DNA of 64,000 nt. Source: Microcebus murinus (lineage: Eukaryota > Chordata > Mammalia > Primates > Cheirogaleidae). Numbering within the stretch: position 1 is the first letter of the stretch; each line of letters opens with the position of its first letter. The stretch lies in the NCBI RefSeq assembly GCF_040939455.1, contig NC_134117.1, positions 23,863,501 through 23,927,500 on the forward strand, given 5' to 3'. The notes under the pieces were generated by a model, which worked only from the letters and a program-made list of their open reading frames with translations, was not told the DNA's origin and did not search any database. A program made the translations under genes and the position numbers. Positions 41,750 through 53,000 of this stretch are shown in pieces.

Positions 41750-41839
41750 CTGCGGGGGTTCAGCCCTGGCTGGCAAGGGGCTGGGCAGCGCCTGGAGGAG
41801 CAGGAGCGCCATGCCACCCAGGAGCCTTCTCCTCTCCAT
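41750..41839 (-). CDS. WBP1L: WW domain binding protein 1-like, long-isoform first coding exon (partial gene)
   Basis: WBP1L (OPAL1) is a single-pass membrane protein whose cytosolic PPxY motifs bind WW domains of NEDD4-family ubiquitin ligases. This exon gives 30 codons starting MERRRLLGGMALLLLQALPS and ending ARAEPPQ, then CAG/GTAAGG. The Arg-rich start, Leu-rich core and small residues before AEPPQ look like a cleavable signal peptide. The start is the first ATG in frame; the frame is open further upstream but only through a GTG. The exon ends in phase 0, as does the alternative exon at 16401, so either can join the shared next exon. Shared exons with the Cys-rich ectodomain, membrane span and PPxY motifs were not found and should lie left of base 1. 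Gene order next to SFXN2 agrees with human. Confidence 0.93.
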
Positions 41840-42300
41840 CCCCCTCCTGCTCCTGCTCCTCCGCCACGGCGCCGCCACCTCCCTCCTCCTCCTCCCTCTC
41901 CTCCTCTACCCTCTTCTTCCTTCTTCCCTTCTTTTCCTGTTTGACTCTCCCCTCCTGCTTCCGGCTCTGCTCCACCCCGCCCCAGGCAAAACACCCTCCT
42001 AGACACGGGGGAGGGTCTCCAATTCCAGCGCTTCATTGGTCCTTGCTCTTCGTCCATTGACCAAAATAGCTGTCGATCAAGTCGAAGTCCCGCCCTCTTC
42101 ATGAAAACAGAAGACTGGAGCGATCCAGCCAATGAAAAGTAGGAGGAAGCCGGGCCATCTTGAGTGTGGCGAGACTGTGTGAAATGCGTCCCACCACGCA
42201 CAGCGTGGCGGAAGTAGCTTAGATCAAGGGGAGGTGCTGCTAAGAGGTATTGAAAAGTCTATTTCGGACGCAACCATCTAGAGTGTGGCGGAAATACTAG
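41840..42300 (-). promoter_or_regulatory. WBP1L: WBP1L long-isoform promoter and 5' UTR, CpG-rich
   Basis: The region is rich in CpG and free of repeats. It holds a CCAAT box on the gene strand at 42039-42035 and one on the plus strand at 42129-42133. A YY1-type CAAGATGGC lies on the gene strand at 42162-42154, and an ETS-like CGGAAGT at 42209-42215. No TATA box is seen. A GGAGG-rich tract at about 41880-41935 would be 5' UTR. The start site is not fixed by sequence; near the YY1 site is plausible. Confidence 0.7.
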
Positions 42301-43820
42301 GTTTCCACAGTTTAAGAAAAAAAAGAAGAGCGTCGTGGTGACACTAAAGGGTGTTGGAAAAATGAGTTATTTCTGGAAGGTAACCAGGAGCTCCTCAAAA
42401 GGAAAACAATGTGAATCTAAAAAGTTTTTGTTGTCTTTTGTCTTGATGCATAACACCATTACCAAGGTCTCCTCTCTCCCAAACAGCAGCTTAGCTCCCT
42501 TTGAATTCCCTATGAGATAGTACCTTTATCTGAGGCATGGTGCTTTGTTACCCCAAGTTTCAAAGACAAAATTCTATTGACTCTACCTTTGAAATAGCTC
42601 TGAAATCCACATTCCCCAGCCCCCATTGTTTGAATTCATGTTCTTATGTTCAGGCTAAATAAAAATGGCCTCCCAACTACCCCGCAAATTGCCAATTCTT
42701 CCCTTTCAATTCCTTCCGCACCACGACAGTGGCAGTGCTGCACCACATAAAACCAAACGTTATTATGTTATGGCTTCTCCTTTTGAAATACTTAAACTAG
42801 CTAGCTACAGAATATATAGTCCAAACTTCTCAATATGGTGCTGTGACTTAATCCATTTCTCTTTATCTCACCTCCAGCCACTATTTTCCCACAGTCTACT
42901 CATGCTGAACACTTAGAAGCCCAGTAACCTCATTTACACATTACACAGTCCATTCCCTGCTTACAAAGTCTTAGCCTCCATCCCATTTCTTCTGAATTTA
43001 TGTAACACTTAAATCTGCCTGCCTCATTTGTAGCTTTTTGTACAGCATACTAGGTCTTTTTATTCTCCTTTTCATTTAAATCGCTACAACATTCTGTACA
43101 GGGTTCAACCAGGAGCTCAATCAATGTTTGTAGGTTAAATAAATGCATAAATGAACACTTGTGGCAAAGAACCCAGCTGCCTGTAGCAGCCAATTTCCTC
43201 TCAATAACCTGCCAAAGTGTTTTACAGCCTGACCCAGTCTAGCCCACAGCTGAGCCCAGAGGGAGCTGTTCTTGGCTTATTTCTTGGCAAAATAAGAAAC
43301 AGGTAAAAGTGAAGAAATCCATTTTGCCCCAGCTTAAGAATATCCACAGTTCTACCTCTATCTTGATCTTGCTTTCCCAAGTACTACAAAAGGTGACAAG
43401 TATTTTTGCCAACTTCTAGTTTTTTAAAAACGCATCCATCCCACAAATCAAGCTCTTTAGGGGAGAAGGTTGAGTACTAAGTTAAGCAAGGACTAAATTA
43501 TTTTCATGGCACAGTCACTCAATCCTGGCCTCAAGAAGTTACTAATGTCCACTGGAAAGGCTAGGTTTCATCATCATTAGAAAAACCATTTCAATTTGGC
43601 AAATACAAGAGATTTTCTCCCAACTTCCCTTCTCCTTTTACCTGAGAGTTAAACTGAGCTACCGGAGAGGACAAACACTAAACCCTGTGCAGTCTGGATT
43701 AGCACTTCCCACACCAAGGCCTTCTAGTAATTCTACCTCTTATTCAACATCCCACAGGAGCCAACTCAAAGGAAGCAGAGAGATGCTACCATATAGGACT
43801 GACATGTAGTTTGAGTGAAC
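42301..43820. other. Intergenic, between WBP1L promoter and SFXN2 3' end
   Basis: It is mostly unique, with an L2-like 3'-end stretch at about 42960-43150 (GGGTTCAACCAGGAGCTCAA..AATAAATGCAT). Confidence 0.5.
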
Positions 43821-43824
43821 ACTT

Positions 43825-43960
43825 TTTTTAGAGACAGGATCTTTGCTCTGTTGCCCAGGCTGGAGTGCAGTGGCTGCATCATAGGTCACTGTAACCTGGA
43901 ACTCCTGGGCTCAAGCAATCCTCCTTGCCTCAGACTCCCAAGTAGCTGAGACTACAGGTA
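43825..43960 (-). mobile_element. Alu monomer fragment
   Basis: AGAGACAGGATCTTTGCTCTG through AGCTGAGACTACAGGTA is a partial left arm. Confidence 0.82.
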
Positions 43961-44381
43961 GAATGAATCTTTTTAAAGCACCCCAGAACACTGTAGCCAC
44001 CACATACTCTCCAGGACTTTCCAAAAGAGCAATTGTCTATGAAGAGAAGAGGAATGCTGGGAGACTTGAGGAGCTAGGAAAGAAAGAGGAAGGTTGTTGA
44101 CTTTGAAAGTTGTTTCAACTCAGTAAGGAGTTGTTCCTGAGCTCTGGCTACCTCTGATGCTTTTCTTTTTCCTATTTGCCTTTGACAATGGCAAAGCTGA
44201 AGCCAGTTCTCCCATCCTAAAGAAACTATCTCAAAGACAGACTTTTCTGCTTAGACACCAGCTAAAATCAAATTGCACATGTTACAAAATGGATGAACCT
44301 TGAAAATATTATGCTAAGGGAAAGAAGCCAGACACAGAAGTCGACATACTGTATTATTCTACTTATATAAAATGTCTAAGG

Positions 44382-44736
<355 letters not shown>

Positions 44737-44919
44737 ATGTCTGCAATAGGCAAGTCTATAGAGACAGATTGTGGTTGTGAAGGGCTGGGGAATAGGGAGA
44801 ATAGAGAGGGACTGCTAATGGGTATGGGGTTTCTTTTGGGGGTAATGAAATGTTCTGGATTCAGATAATGGTGATGGTTGCACAAGTTTGTGACTATACT
44901 AAAAACCACTGACTTGTAT

Positions 44920-45218
44920 ACTTTTTTTTTTGAAATAGAGATTCACTCTGTCACCTGGGCTAGAGTACAGTGGCGGCATCATCATAGTTCACTGCAACCT
45001 CAAAGTCCTGGGCTCAAGTGATCCTCCTGCCTCAGCCTCCCAAGTAGCTGGGACTATAGGCGTGCACCACAATGTTCAGCTAATTTTTTTCCTATTTTTT
45101 TTGGTAGCAACAGGGTCTCACTCTTGCTCAGGTTGGTCTCAAACTCCTGAGCTCAAGCAATCCTCCTGCCTCAGCCTCCCAAAATACTGTGATTTCAGGC
45201 ATCAGCCACCTTGTCCAG
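44920..45218 (-). mobile_element. Alu, classical linker, nested in L1
   Basis: TTTGAAATAGAGATTCACTC through AGCCACCTTGTCCAGC. Confidence 0.9.
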
Positions 45219-45309
45219 CATGAATTGTATACTTCAAAAGGATGAATTTTACAGTGAATTATATTTTAATTTTTTTAAATGGGGAAAAAAATCAAATTGC
45301 AGCCAACAC

Positions 45310-45472
45310 TTTGGCTTTAGGGAGGCCCTTCCCTTTGGAGCAGTTTCCTCCAGCATCCTCAGGCCCCACCCCAAACCTTCAGGATTAGAAATTCTGGGGT
45401 TTGGCCCTATAATCTGTGTTTTCACAAGCCCCCCAGGAGATTTGGATACAAATTCTTAAGAACCACTGCTCC
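45310..45472 (-). mobile_element. MER5A-type hAT MITE
   Basis: GGCCCCACCCCAAACC, TTCAGGATTAGAAATTCTGG, CACAAGCCCCCCAGGAGAT and the end AAGAACCACTG. Confidence 0.75.
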
Positions 45473-45475
45473 AGG

Positions 45476-45692
45476 GTAGGGTAAACTTTTTGAGTAAAAG
45501 GTCAGATGATAAATATTTTAGGCTTTGCATGCTACTTTTATATAGGGTCTCTGTCACACATATTCCTGTTTTTCCTCTTTTTTACAACTCTTTAAAAATG
45601 TAAAACCTTTCTTAGCTTCCAGGCATACAAAAACAGATAGTAGGCAGATTTGGTCCCTTGAGCCATGGCTGGCCAACTCCTGCTCTAGGGCA
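45476..45692 (-). mobile_element. hAT-type MITE, family uncertain
   Basis: AGATGATAAATATTTTAGGC then TTTGCATGCTAC, GGGTCTCTGTCACA, and CATGGCTGGCCAACTCCTGC at the other end match a common mammalian DNA transposon whose name I am not sure of. Confidence 0.6.
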
Positions 45693-45872
45693 GTAAACTC
45701 CCATTCTGAGAGACCTCCTGAGCAGGCAGATTCTTCCCCTTTAACTAGAGAAATGAACAATGGCCTCCAGGCATCAGAAGTTCCCAGTATATTTGTGATA
45801 CCCTCTGACAGGCCAAAGCCAAGGTGAGAGCAGATCCTGCTTTCCATCCAGACTTTTAGTTTGCAGACAGTT

Positions 45873-45890
45873 TTTGTGTGTGTGTGTGCT
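45873..45890. repeat. (TG)n microsatellite
   Basis: Eight to nine TG units. Confidence 0.9.
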
Positions 45891-46966
45891 CTTTCAATTT
45901 ATTCAATTCACAGTGATATCTTTTGAACAGGGTCAGCAAATCCCACACACATTGATCCCAGATAAGTCACAACAGTCCTCCAAGGAGCTTGAGAAATCAC
46001 GTTGGGCAGCCAAGCTGGGGAACGGAAGTGGCTGCACTTTGCTGTGTGTCCTTTAAGGCTCTTTGGTCCTGCTTGATTTCCTCTCATAAGGGTCCAAATA
46101 AAACTTCCCTTTCCTATTCAGTACCCACCAATCTTTCTTTGGTGTTTAACCTCATTCACTGAGGAAGGGAGGCAGCCAGGAAATGATACCCATTAAAATG
46201 TGTAGTTAATGCCTACATGTATCCTGTTCACTCAGTTAGTGGATGTATCTTTTCAGACAACATGAGGCACTGGGAAAAAGAACTTCCATTGTTACAGAAA
46301 AGAAGATCCCAAGAATAGATTCAGACATGATTTGAAGCACCAGGTAACTCTGCTGCCTCACACAGTGTCCATTTTTTTAGCACTAACAACTCCTGGGAGT
46401 CTGACAAACTCAAGTTTAGCAGAGTTCCCAGAGAAGCTGTCTGACCAGGGTCAATAAGGAGGAGGATGGGAAGGGTGGAGAAGAGCCCCAAGGTGACACA
46501 GATGTCTTTCCTCTTCTCTCCCTGAGGTGCTAGAACTGCACGGGTAAAAGGTCCATAGCTTTGGAGAGGAGGAAGGGAAGAGTGGGAGAAGCCTCTCTTC
46601 ATCCCCAAACCTGGCTGGAACCAGGATCCTAAAGGTTTCCTAATTTTTCAGATGAAAAATGAGTGTCTCCCCAGGTATCAGCAACTTCTCCCTGAGAAGG
46701 CCTCAGCTTCTGGTCTCCAGTGGACAGGAGTTAAGGAAGAAGCAGATAGAACACTTTGGTCTTTGCTCCCCTTTTTTGATTTCTGTTCCCTGGAATCCAG
46801 TAAACAAACCAGGTGCCTGGGTAGAAGCATGAGGCATCCTCCCACCCCCAGTCCACCCTGACCTTCAGGCCTTGTTGGCGAAGAGGAATGAGGACACAGG
46901 TGTATACAGCGGCCAAGGAGGAGCTGAGGAATATGGGTACAGACTAGTCCTTTTGGGGTGGGGCAT
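45880..46966 (-). other. SFXN2: Probable SFXN2 3' UTR
   Basis: This is the sequence after the stop codon, free of recognised SINEs. The first minus-strand AATAAA I find is at 45903-45898, which would give a 3' UTR of roughly 1.07 kb. The far end is inferred from that signal only. The (TG)n run just beyond it reads CA on the sense strand, so there is no obvious GU-rich element. Confidence 0.5.
45898..45903 (-). terminator. SFXN2: Candidate SFXN2 polyadenylation signal AATAAA
   Basis: TTTATT on the plus strand is AATAAA on the gene strand. It is the first such hexamer downstream of the SFXN2 stop. Confidence 0.45.
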
Positions 46967-47066
46967 TTAGAGACCCTTATTGAAGTAGACATAAGGCAAA
47001 AGTTCTCCATACTTGGCCTTGATGGTGTCTTGGAGCTCTGGTTCCAGATAGGAAACTGACAATTCA
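46967..47066 (-). CDS. SFXN2: SFXN2 last coding exon (residues 290-322, stop)
   Basis: It encodes the C-terminal tail [20 protein letters not shown] then [13 protein letters not shown] and TAA at 46969-46967. The acceptor is CTTTCCAG. Confidence 0.96.
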
Positions 47067-50000
47067 CTGGAAAGAGAGAAGAAGGGGGTTATAAACATGA
47101 CACATGGGACAAGCAGCAAATTACCCTCAGATACAATCCAACTCAAATGCCACCTCCAAGTAGCTCTTCTTGACTTTTTCAGCTAGATTACTGGCCTCTG
47201 TATACCACAGTATTTTGTTTTTACTTCTCCTTGGCCTGACTTCATTCTCCTGGGCTAGGATTCTTGGTTTAAACTTCTGTCTTCTCCACACTATCGTAAG
47301 CACAGTGCTTGAGACACAGGAGATGGCTAGCAGATGACCACTGAACTAGTATTGAACTAGAGCACCAAGGAAGGGGACATTGGCACCTTCTCCATGTATA
47401 TTCAAGCTACACCTGTCTCCTGGGCCAGTATCCCCAGTGTCCCCTAACCCCAAGGTGTGTCCCTTCCCTTTTCCATCATCCCTTCTCCCTATGCACCCCA
47501 CTCCCCCTTAGAACACATAAGGGAAGTGGAGATGTCCAAGTTGTCAACCCTCTGGCAGACATGAGCCAGAAGTACCTGTCCCCTTACTCAATTTTATTTC
47601 TTTTTTTTTTTTTTTTTTTCTGAGAAACTGCTGGACCCTTACTCAATTTTAAAGACCAGATCCAGCCAGGGGAGAGCGTCCTAACAGCCCCACAAGGAAA
47701 GAAAGTCCTTTGTTGTTCCCTCACCTTCCCTCCAAGGCAGCCCTTGCTCTGCTAGGAGGGAGCAGCCTCATTCCTGCTCCTGGCTTCTCCCACCCCTTGT
47801 ATCTATTTTGGTTTGCCATTCACACAGGGTTAAGAGGTCCAGAGTTTAGGCTGATGGGCACTTATCCTTCAACAATTGCTGCCCTTCCTGCCCCCTCCCT
47901 CTCTCCTTGTGGGCAGCAGGCAGGTCAGGGAGGGCGGTGGCAGGTGTTCAATGAAACAAAGCGAGGAACGAATAGCTGATACCATCTCTGTGGGAAGAGC
48001 CCACATGCCACTGGCACCATGAAGATGAGGCTGCAAGAAAGGAGAAACCAAAGCATTAAGGGACATCGTCCCACTGGCCTGCCTACACCCCATCCTCAGG
48101 AGAGGCTCCCCAAGGGAAGGGAGAGACGCCCACGCATCTGGCCTGCCTTCCCAGCCCGCCCACATCCTCTCCTCGAAGTGCAGGAGACTCTTTCTGGCAG
48201 GGGGATAAAATCAGTCCCCTGGCACTCCTCACCTCCATCCCCACCCCCACCACCTAGTTCAGGCTGAGGAGGAAGACAAGGAAGTGACTGGGAAGTGTGA
48301 GCAGCAGACCTAAAGCCCACAAGCACCGCCACCCACCGCTGTGGGGAGAGGGGGGAGTGGTGTGAGTTCCAAGGCCCGGCTCCTTCCCTCAGTGAACGCC
48401 TGGGCTGTCAGAGCACAGTGAAAGGCAGTTTCAAACTTCACTGTGCCCACAGATAACTTCAGGGGCTTGTGAAAATATGCACGCAGACTGAGTAGATCTG
48501 GGGGAGGGCTCGGGAGTCTTTTAACAGGTTCTCAGATGATGCTGCTGATGCTGGCCAGGGCCAAGTTTGGGATGCAATGTCTTACCAGATCTGGGAATCT
48601 ACCAGACCTGGCTTGGTATCCCAGCTTTGCTACTTAACCAGCTGTGCAACCTTGAGCGAGTTACCTCTGAGCCAGCAGAGGGAGGACAACAGTGCCCACT
48701 TTGCAGGGGTACTGTGAGAATTAAATGAGATAATATACGCAAAGCACCCAGCCCAGGGTAACTCACTTAGCAGAAGTTTGTACAGCATAATGTTAGACTG
48801 TTTAGGATCAAATCTCAGCTCCAGCAATCAATTACCAGCTATATGCCCTTAGGCAAGCTTCCCATCTCTCTAAGCCTCATTCTCTTCATTTACAAAAAGA
48901 GATGATAATACTATATACACCTCTAGAGCTGACAGAATTAACTGAAATTATAGACATGCAGCATCAGCTCGGCAAGGACACACAGAAAACACCCAGTCAA
49001 CGCAGATGTTAGTGTAGCTGTCAATAGTCCTGTGGCCTTGCAAGCACGATTAATGTAGGATGTGTCCAAGCCAATGGCAGGCACCTACAAATCACGACTG
49101 GTGGCATTTTCATCCTGTGGGAGGCTGGGACACTTGATAGCCCCAGTCAAAGGTGTGTCTCCTTATTCTTGTCCCTTCTTTAAAACTGCTCCAGTCCCGG
49201 AGGGAGACCCTGGGACAGACAGGCACCCAAGCACCCCACTTTCCACATGGACCTCTGCATAGGGCCACCACCCTGATGCCCTTAAAAACAATGGGGTGAG
49301 AGCTGTCCAGATGGAACACAAGTATTCTGAGCTTGGCCACTTTTAAACTCAGGTAAAGGAGTACATGTTCTCCAACATGAACTAGACAAGAAGACAGATC
49401 TTGGGTTCCCTAGCCACCAAGAACCCAAACCATCAAAACACAATACTCACAAGCACCCAGACAGCATGACCTGCAATGGGGCATGCAGGACCTTGACTTT
49501 CTGCACAAAAACAAAAGAGAGACCCACGTGGGACTTCTATGCTTTAAGGTGAACTCCATGCTGCCCTGCCATGGATCAGCCAGCTAGAAGAACATTAGGT
49601 GGGGACCCCCAGGCCATGAAGGGGAGGATAAGGGGCTTTCTCTTTCCTCTCTGCAAACCAGGTCTAAGCAGGAGGCCAGCAGGGATTGGTATGGGCTCCA
49701 CCTGAGTGAGATGGTGGTGCGGCACTTAGAGGGAAGGATGGGAGTTAAGGCGTCCCCAGGTGTGGATGGGGCACTCTGGGCAGGAGAGATGCAAAAGGAA
49801 ACCCTACCCACCTGCATGAAGCGCAGCTTCTCCAGCCTTTCCATGATGACTGGCAGCAAGACTGGAAGAGACCAGGGGAGAAGCTGAGGGAGGGCTGAAG
49901 ACTCTCCCCAAGACTCCTTCTGAAGCCAAATCAGGGACTGAGTGATTCCCTCTCCTTCCCCAGAAGCTTCATTTGGGAGAAGAACAGAAGACCTACGTAG

Positions 50001-53000
50001 TAGGCACAGCCACCCCCAGCCCCTCTCCCCCAAGTCCCAGCGGCACCGTGCTTCCCAAACTCCTCAACCTGCACACCTGCAGTAACAGGAGAACACGTGC
50101 TGCTAAGCTCAAAGCATCCTTCTCAAAACTCAAAAATATCTTTGAAGGCTCCTGCAAGCAAATTTTGTACCCTATTCTGCAATATGTCCTTGCTGGAAGC
50201 AAACCAGAGCCAGGAACTTATTTTTTCTACCACTGTCTCCCTAGCACCCTACACTGTGTGCAGCACATTAAGCAATGTTGCTTAACAAGTATTAGTTGAA
50301 TGAACATAACTTTTTCCTCCAACTCTCTGATTAATCGACATTCTAAGGAACTAGTGTGGTTGTCCTGGGCTAGAAGCATTCAAGCAAAGCAGTTTGAGAA
50401 GCATGGCTGTAGAGGCTGGGGTCCCACCTCCCACCCGAGAGCTGAGTGTGGCTCAGCCCTACACCCCATGTTCCAGGAACCCCCAGGCTGGGAGGGCCTC
50501 CCCATCTTACTCATGCCAGGAGCTGCCATGGTGATTCGAGAAATAACTACTTGGGTGATGCCTATGGCGGCAGCTCTCTGAGGACAGAAAAAAGTTGTAA
50601 GGAATGACTTATCCAGTGTACCTAGGCATTTTGCTCTCTAGGACTGGGTCAGCGTCGTGGCCAGGTCTGAGACGGTAATAGGGAAGGGATGAACCTGCCA
50701 GGGGCTCAGTGGCCCAACCCTCTCCCACCCAACTAGACTTTTATGGCTTCAGGACCAGAAATGATGGAAAGAGGACATAAATGGCCTACTCTACACAAAG
50801 AAACGTAGGGAAACATTGACAGGAAATGAAGGCACAGTGAGGGAGGTTTCTCAGTCTTATAATGGCGTCCAGGCCTTCTCTGATCACTAAGCAGGGGACA
50901 GGGTCTGAGAGGGAATTCCCTCCTCCCACCCCAAACGGAGGTCTCTGCTCACCTGGGAGTGACCAATCTCCTTGTGATTTCTGTCCTTCACGCAGATGCC
51001 CTGGATGAGTTCCCTAAACAGAGACAGGAGTTGCTGGACTTAGGAAAGGGGCACTGGAAGCATGCTGGCCATGTGACATGCCAGGGGACCAAGGCCAGGG
51101 CACTGAAGCTCTAGGAAGCCACCTCTTTCTGTACTCCAGTGAATGACATCTCAGGAGTGCCCTAGGGCAGTGGATAAGAGAGGTGGCCCTGGGCCGAGAC
51201 TGCCTGAGTCGACTCCTGAAACTGCAGGGTATGTGTGTGACCTCAAGCACAGTCCTTAACCCTTCCAAAGCCTCAGTTTTCCTCATCTGCAAAATGGAGA
51301 TAATCCTGGAGCCCACCTCATAAGGCCTGGTGAGGATTAAAGGCGATAATGCCTGCAGAGTGCTTAGTCCAGCACTGACACTCAGAGACCGCTCCACAGA
51401 CAGTAGCTACGCTGGCCATTCTCCTCAGGCCAGTTCCTGAAGGGACAGTTCCCCACACCCAGTGGGTGGCTGCGACTCCTTCATCTGTTAGGAAAGAGCC
51501 ACTGAGGCGGGGAAGGAAAGAGGACAGGAGTGACGTGTGTGCGGCACACATGGCTATGCTGACAGTGCTCTTCCTACAACGTGTCTTGCGGTAAGTTTCC
51601 ATTTGCTACTAGTCCCAAGAAAATGGGGCTTATAAATATCGATGATGATGACAATGGTAGCAATAAAGCAAACATTTATGTAGCATTCACTATGTTCCCA
51701 GTGCTGTCTTGAGTGCTTTATGTATATTACATCATTAAAACCTTGTACCAGGCCGGGCGCGGTGGCTCACGCCTGTAATCCTAGCACTCTGGGAGGCCCA
51801 GGCAGGCGGATTGCTCAAGGTCAGGAGTTCAAAACCAGCCCGAGCAAGAGCGAGACCTGTCTCTACTATAAATAGAAAGAAATTAATTGGCCAGCTAATA
51901 TATATAGGAAAAATTAGCCTGGCATGGTGGCGAATGCCTGTAGTCCCAGCTACTCGGGAGGCTGAGGCAGGAGGATTGCTTGAGCCCAGGAGTTTGAGGT
52001 TGCTGTGAGCTAGGCTGACGCCACGGCACTCACTCTAGCCTGGACAACAAAGCGAGACTCTGTCTCAAAAAAAACAAAAACAAAAACAAACCCTTGTGCC
52101 AGACGAACACCTATGCTTTCTCTGGGCAAGAATCAAAAACTGGGAGACACAATGAATTTCTCCTTTACCTTTTCTGCTGAAAAGCTGAGAGCTGTGTGCC
52201 TGGAAAAAACTCCTCTGGCTTCTTTCAAAGCTTGTGGGCTCTGCTCTGTCTTTACACCCCTCACTCTGCTACGTTCCATCCCGTAAGCCGTCTCCAGGGC
52301 TTTGGGAGTGGGCAGCGTTCACAATGTTAAGTTTCATTTGAAAGGACATGATCCAGTCTAAACCCCACAGGGCCACTCCATCTCCCCCAACCCACACCAT
52401 GCAGGAAGGGACACCTGCCACCCTCAACACACTCACTAAACCTGTCACCTGCCACTCCCAGGGCCACCACCCCAGGAGCAGCCAATCCTCAGGGACCCTT
52501 CCGAGGCTCAGCCCAGCAGCCCTCCCCACACCCACCTCAGTCCCCCGAAGCCACCAACTGCCTTGGTTTCTTGCCTTTTCCCTGCTAACCTTGTGGTTTG
52601 GGGGGGAAAGGGCTCCCTATACTCACTGCTGCCGCATCATCGGGATGTTGACGCAGTTAGCTGCAGCCACGGCGGCAAAGGGCACCCAGCGGCCCACCAA
52701 GGGTGGTGCTCTCTGTGGGGGAAGGGGACAGGGGGAGTTGTTGGGCTCACCGGAAGATGGGAGTAGAGGCGGCTGAAGGACTATAAAACAAGAAAGAAAA
52801 TGAGACCTTGCTCCTGCCACGCATCCAGACATCCATCTGGGAACTCCAAGCTCCCTCAAAGGCCTGAGAAAGACCAGGCTAGGGCAGCCCTGCTGTGGTC
52901 CCCATGACTGGGCTGGGCTCTGGCCCCCACCAAGTCTGAAGGGTGTTTTCCTAGGACTCTGCTGCCCTCAAGTGGCCACCATGCCCACAGCAGCCCCAGG

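Noticed and set aside
41840..41878. In-frame 13-codon extension upstream of the WBP1L ATG
   Set aside because: The extension begins with GTG, not ATG. The first ATG in frame matches the known protein start.
41247..42002. 251-codon plus-strand open frame across WBP1L long exon 1 and promoter
   Set aside because: It is antisense to a real exon, in G+C-rich sequence, Pro/Leu-rich, with no domain. Several other frames are open in the same place.
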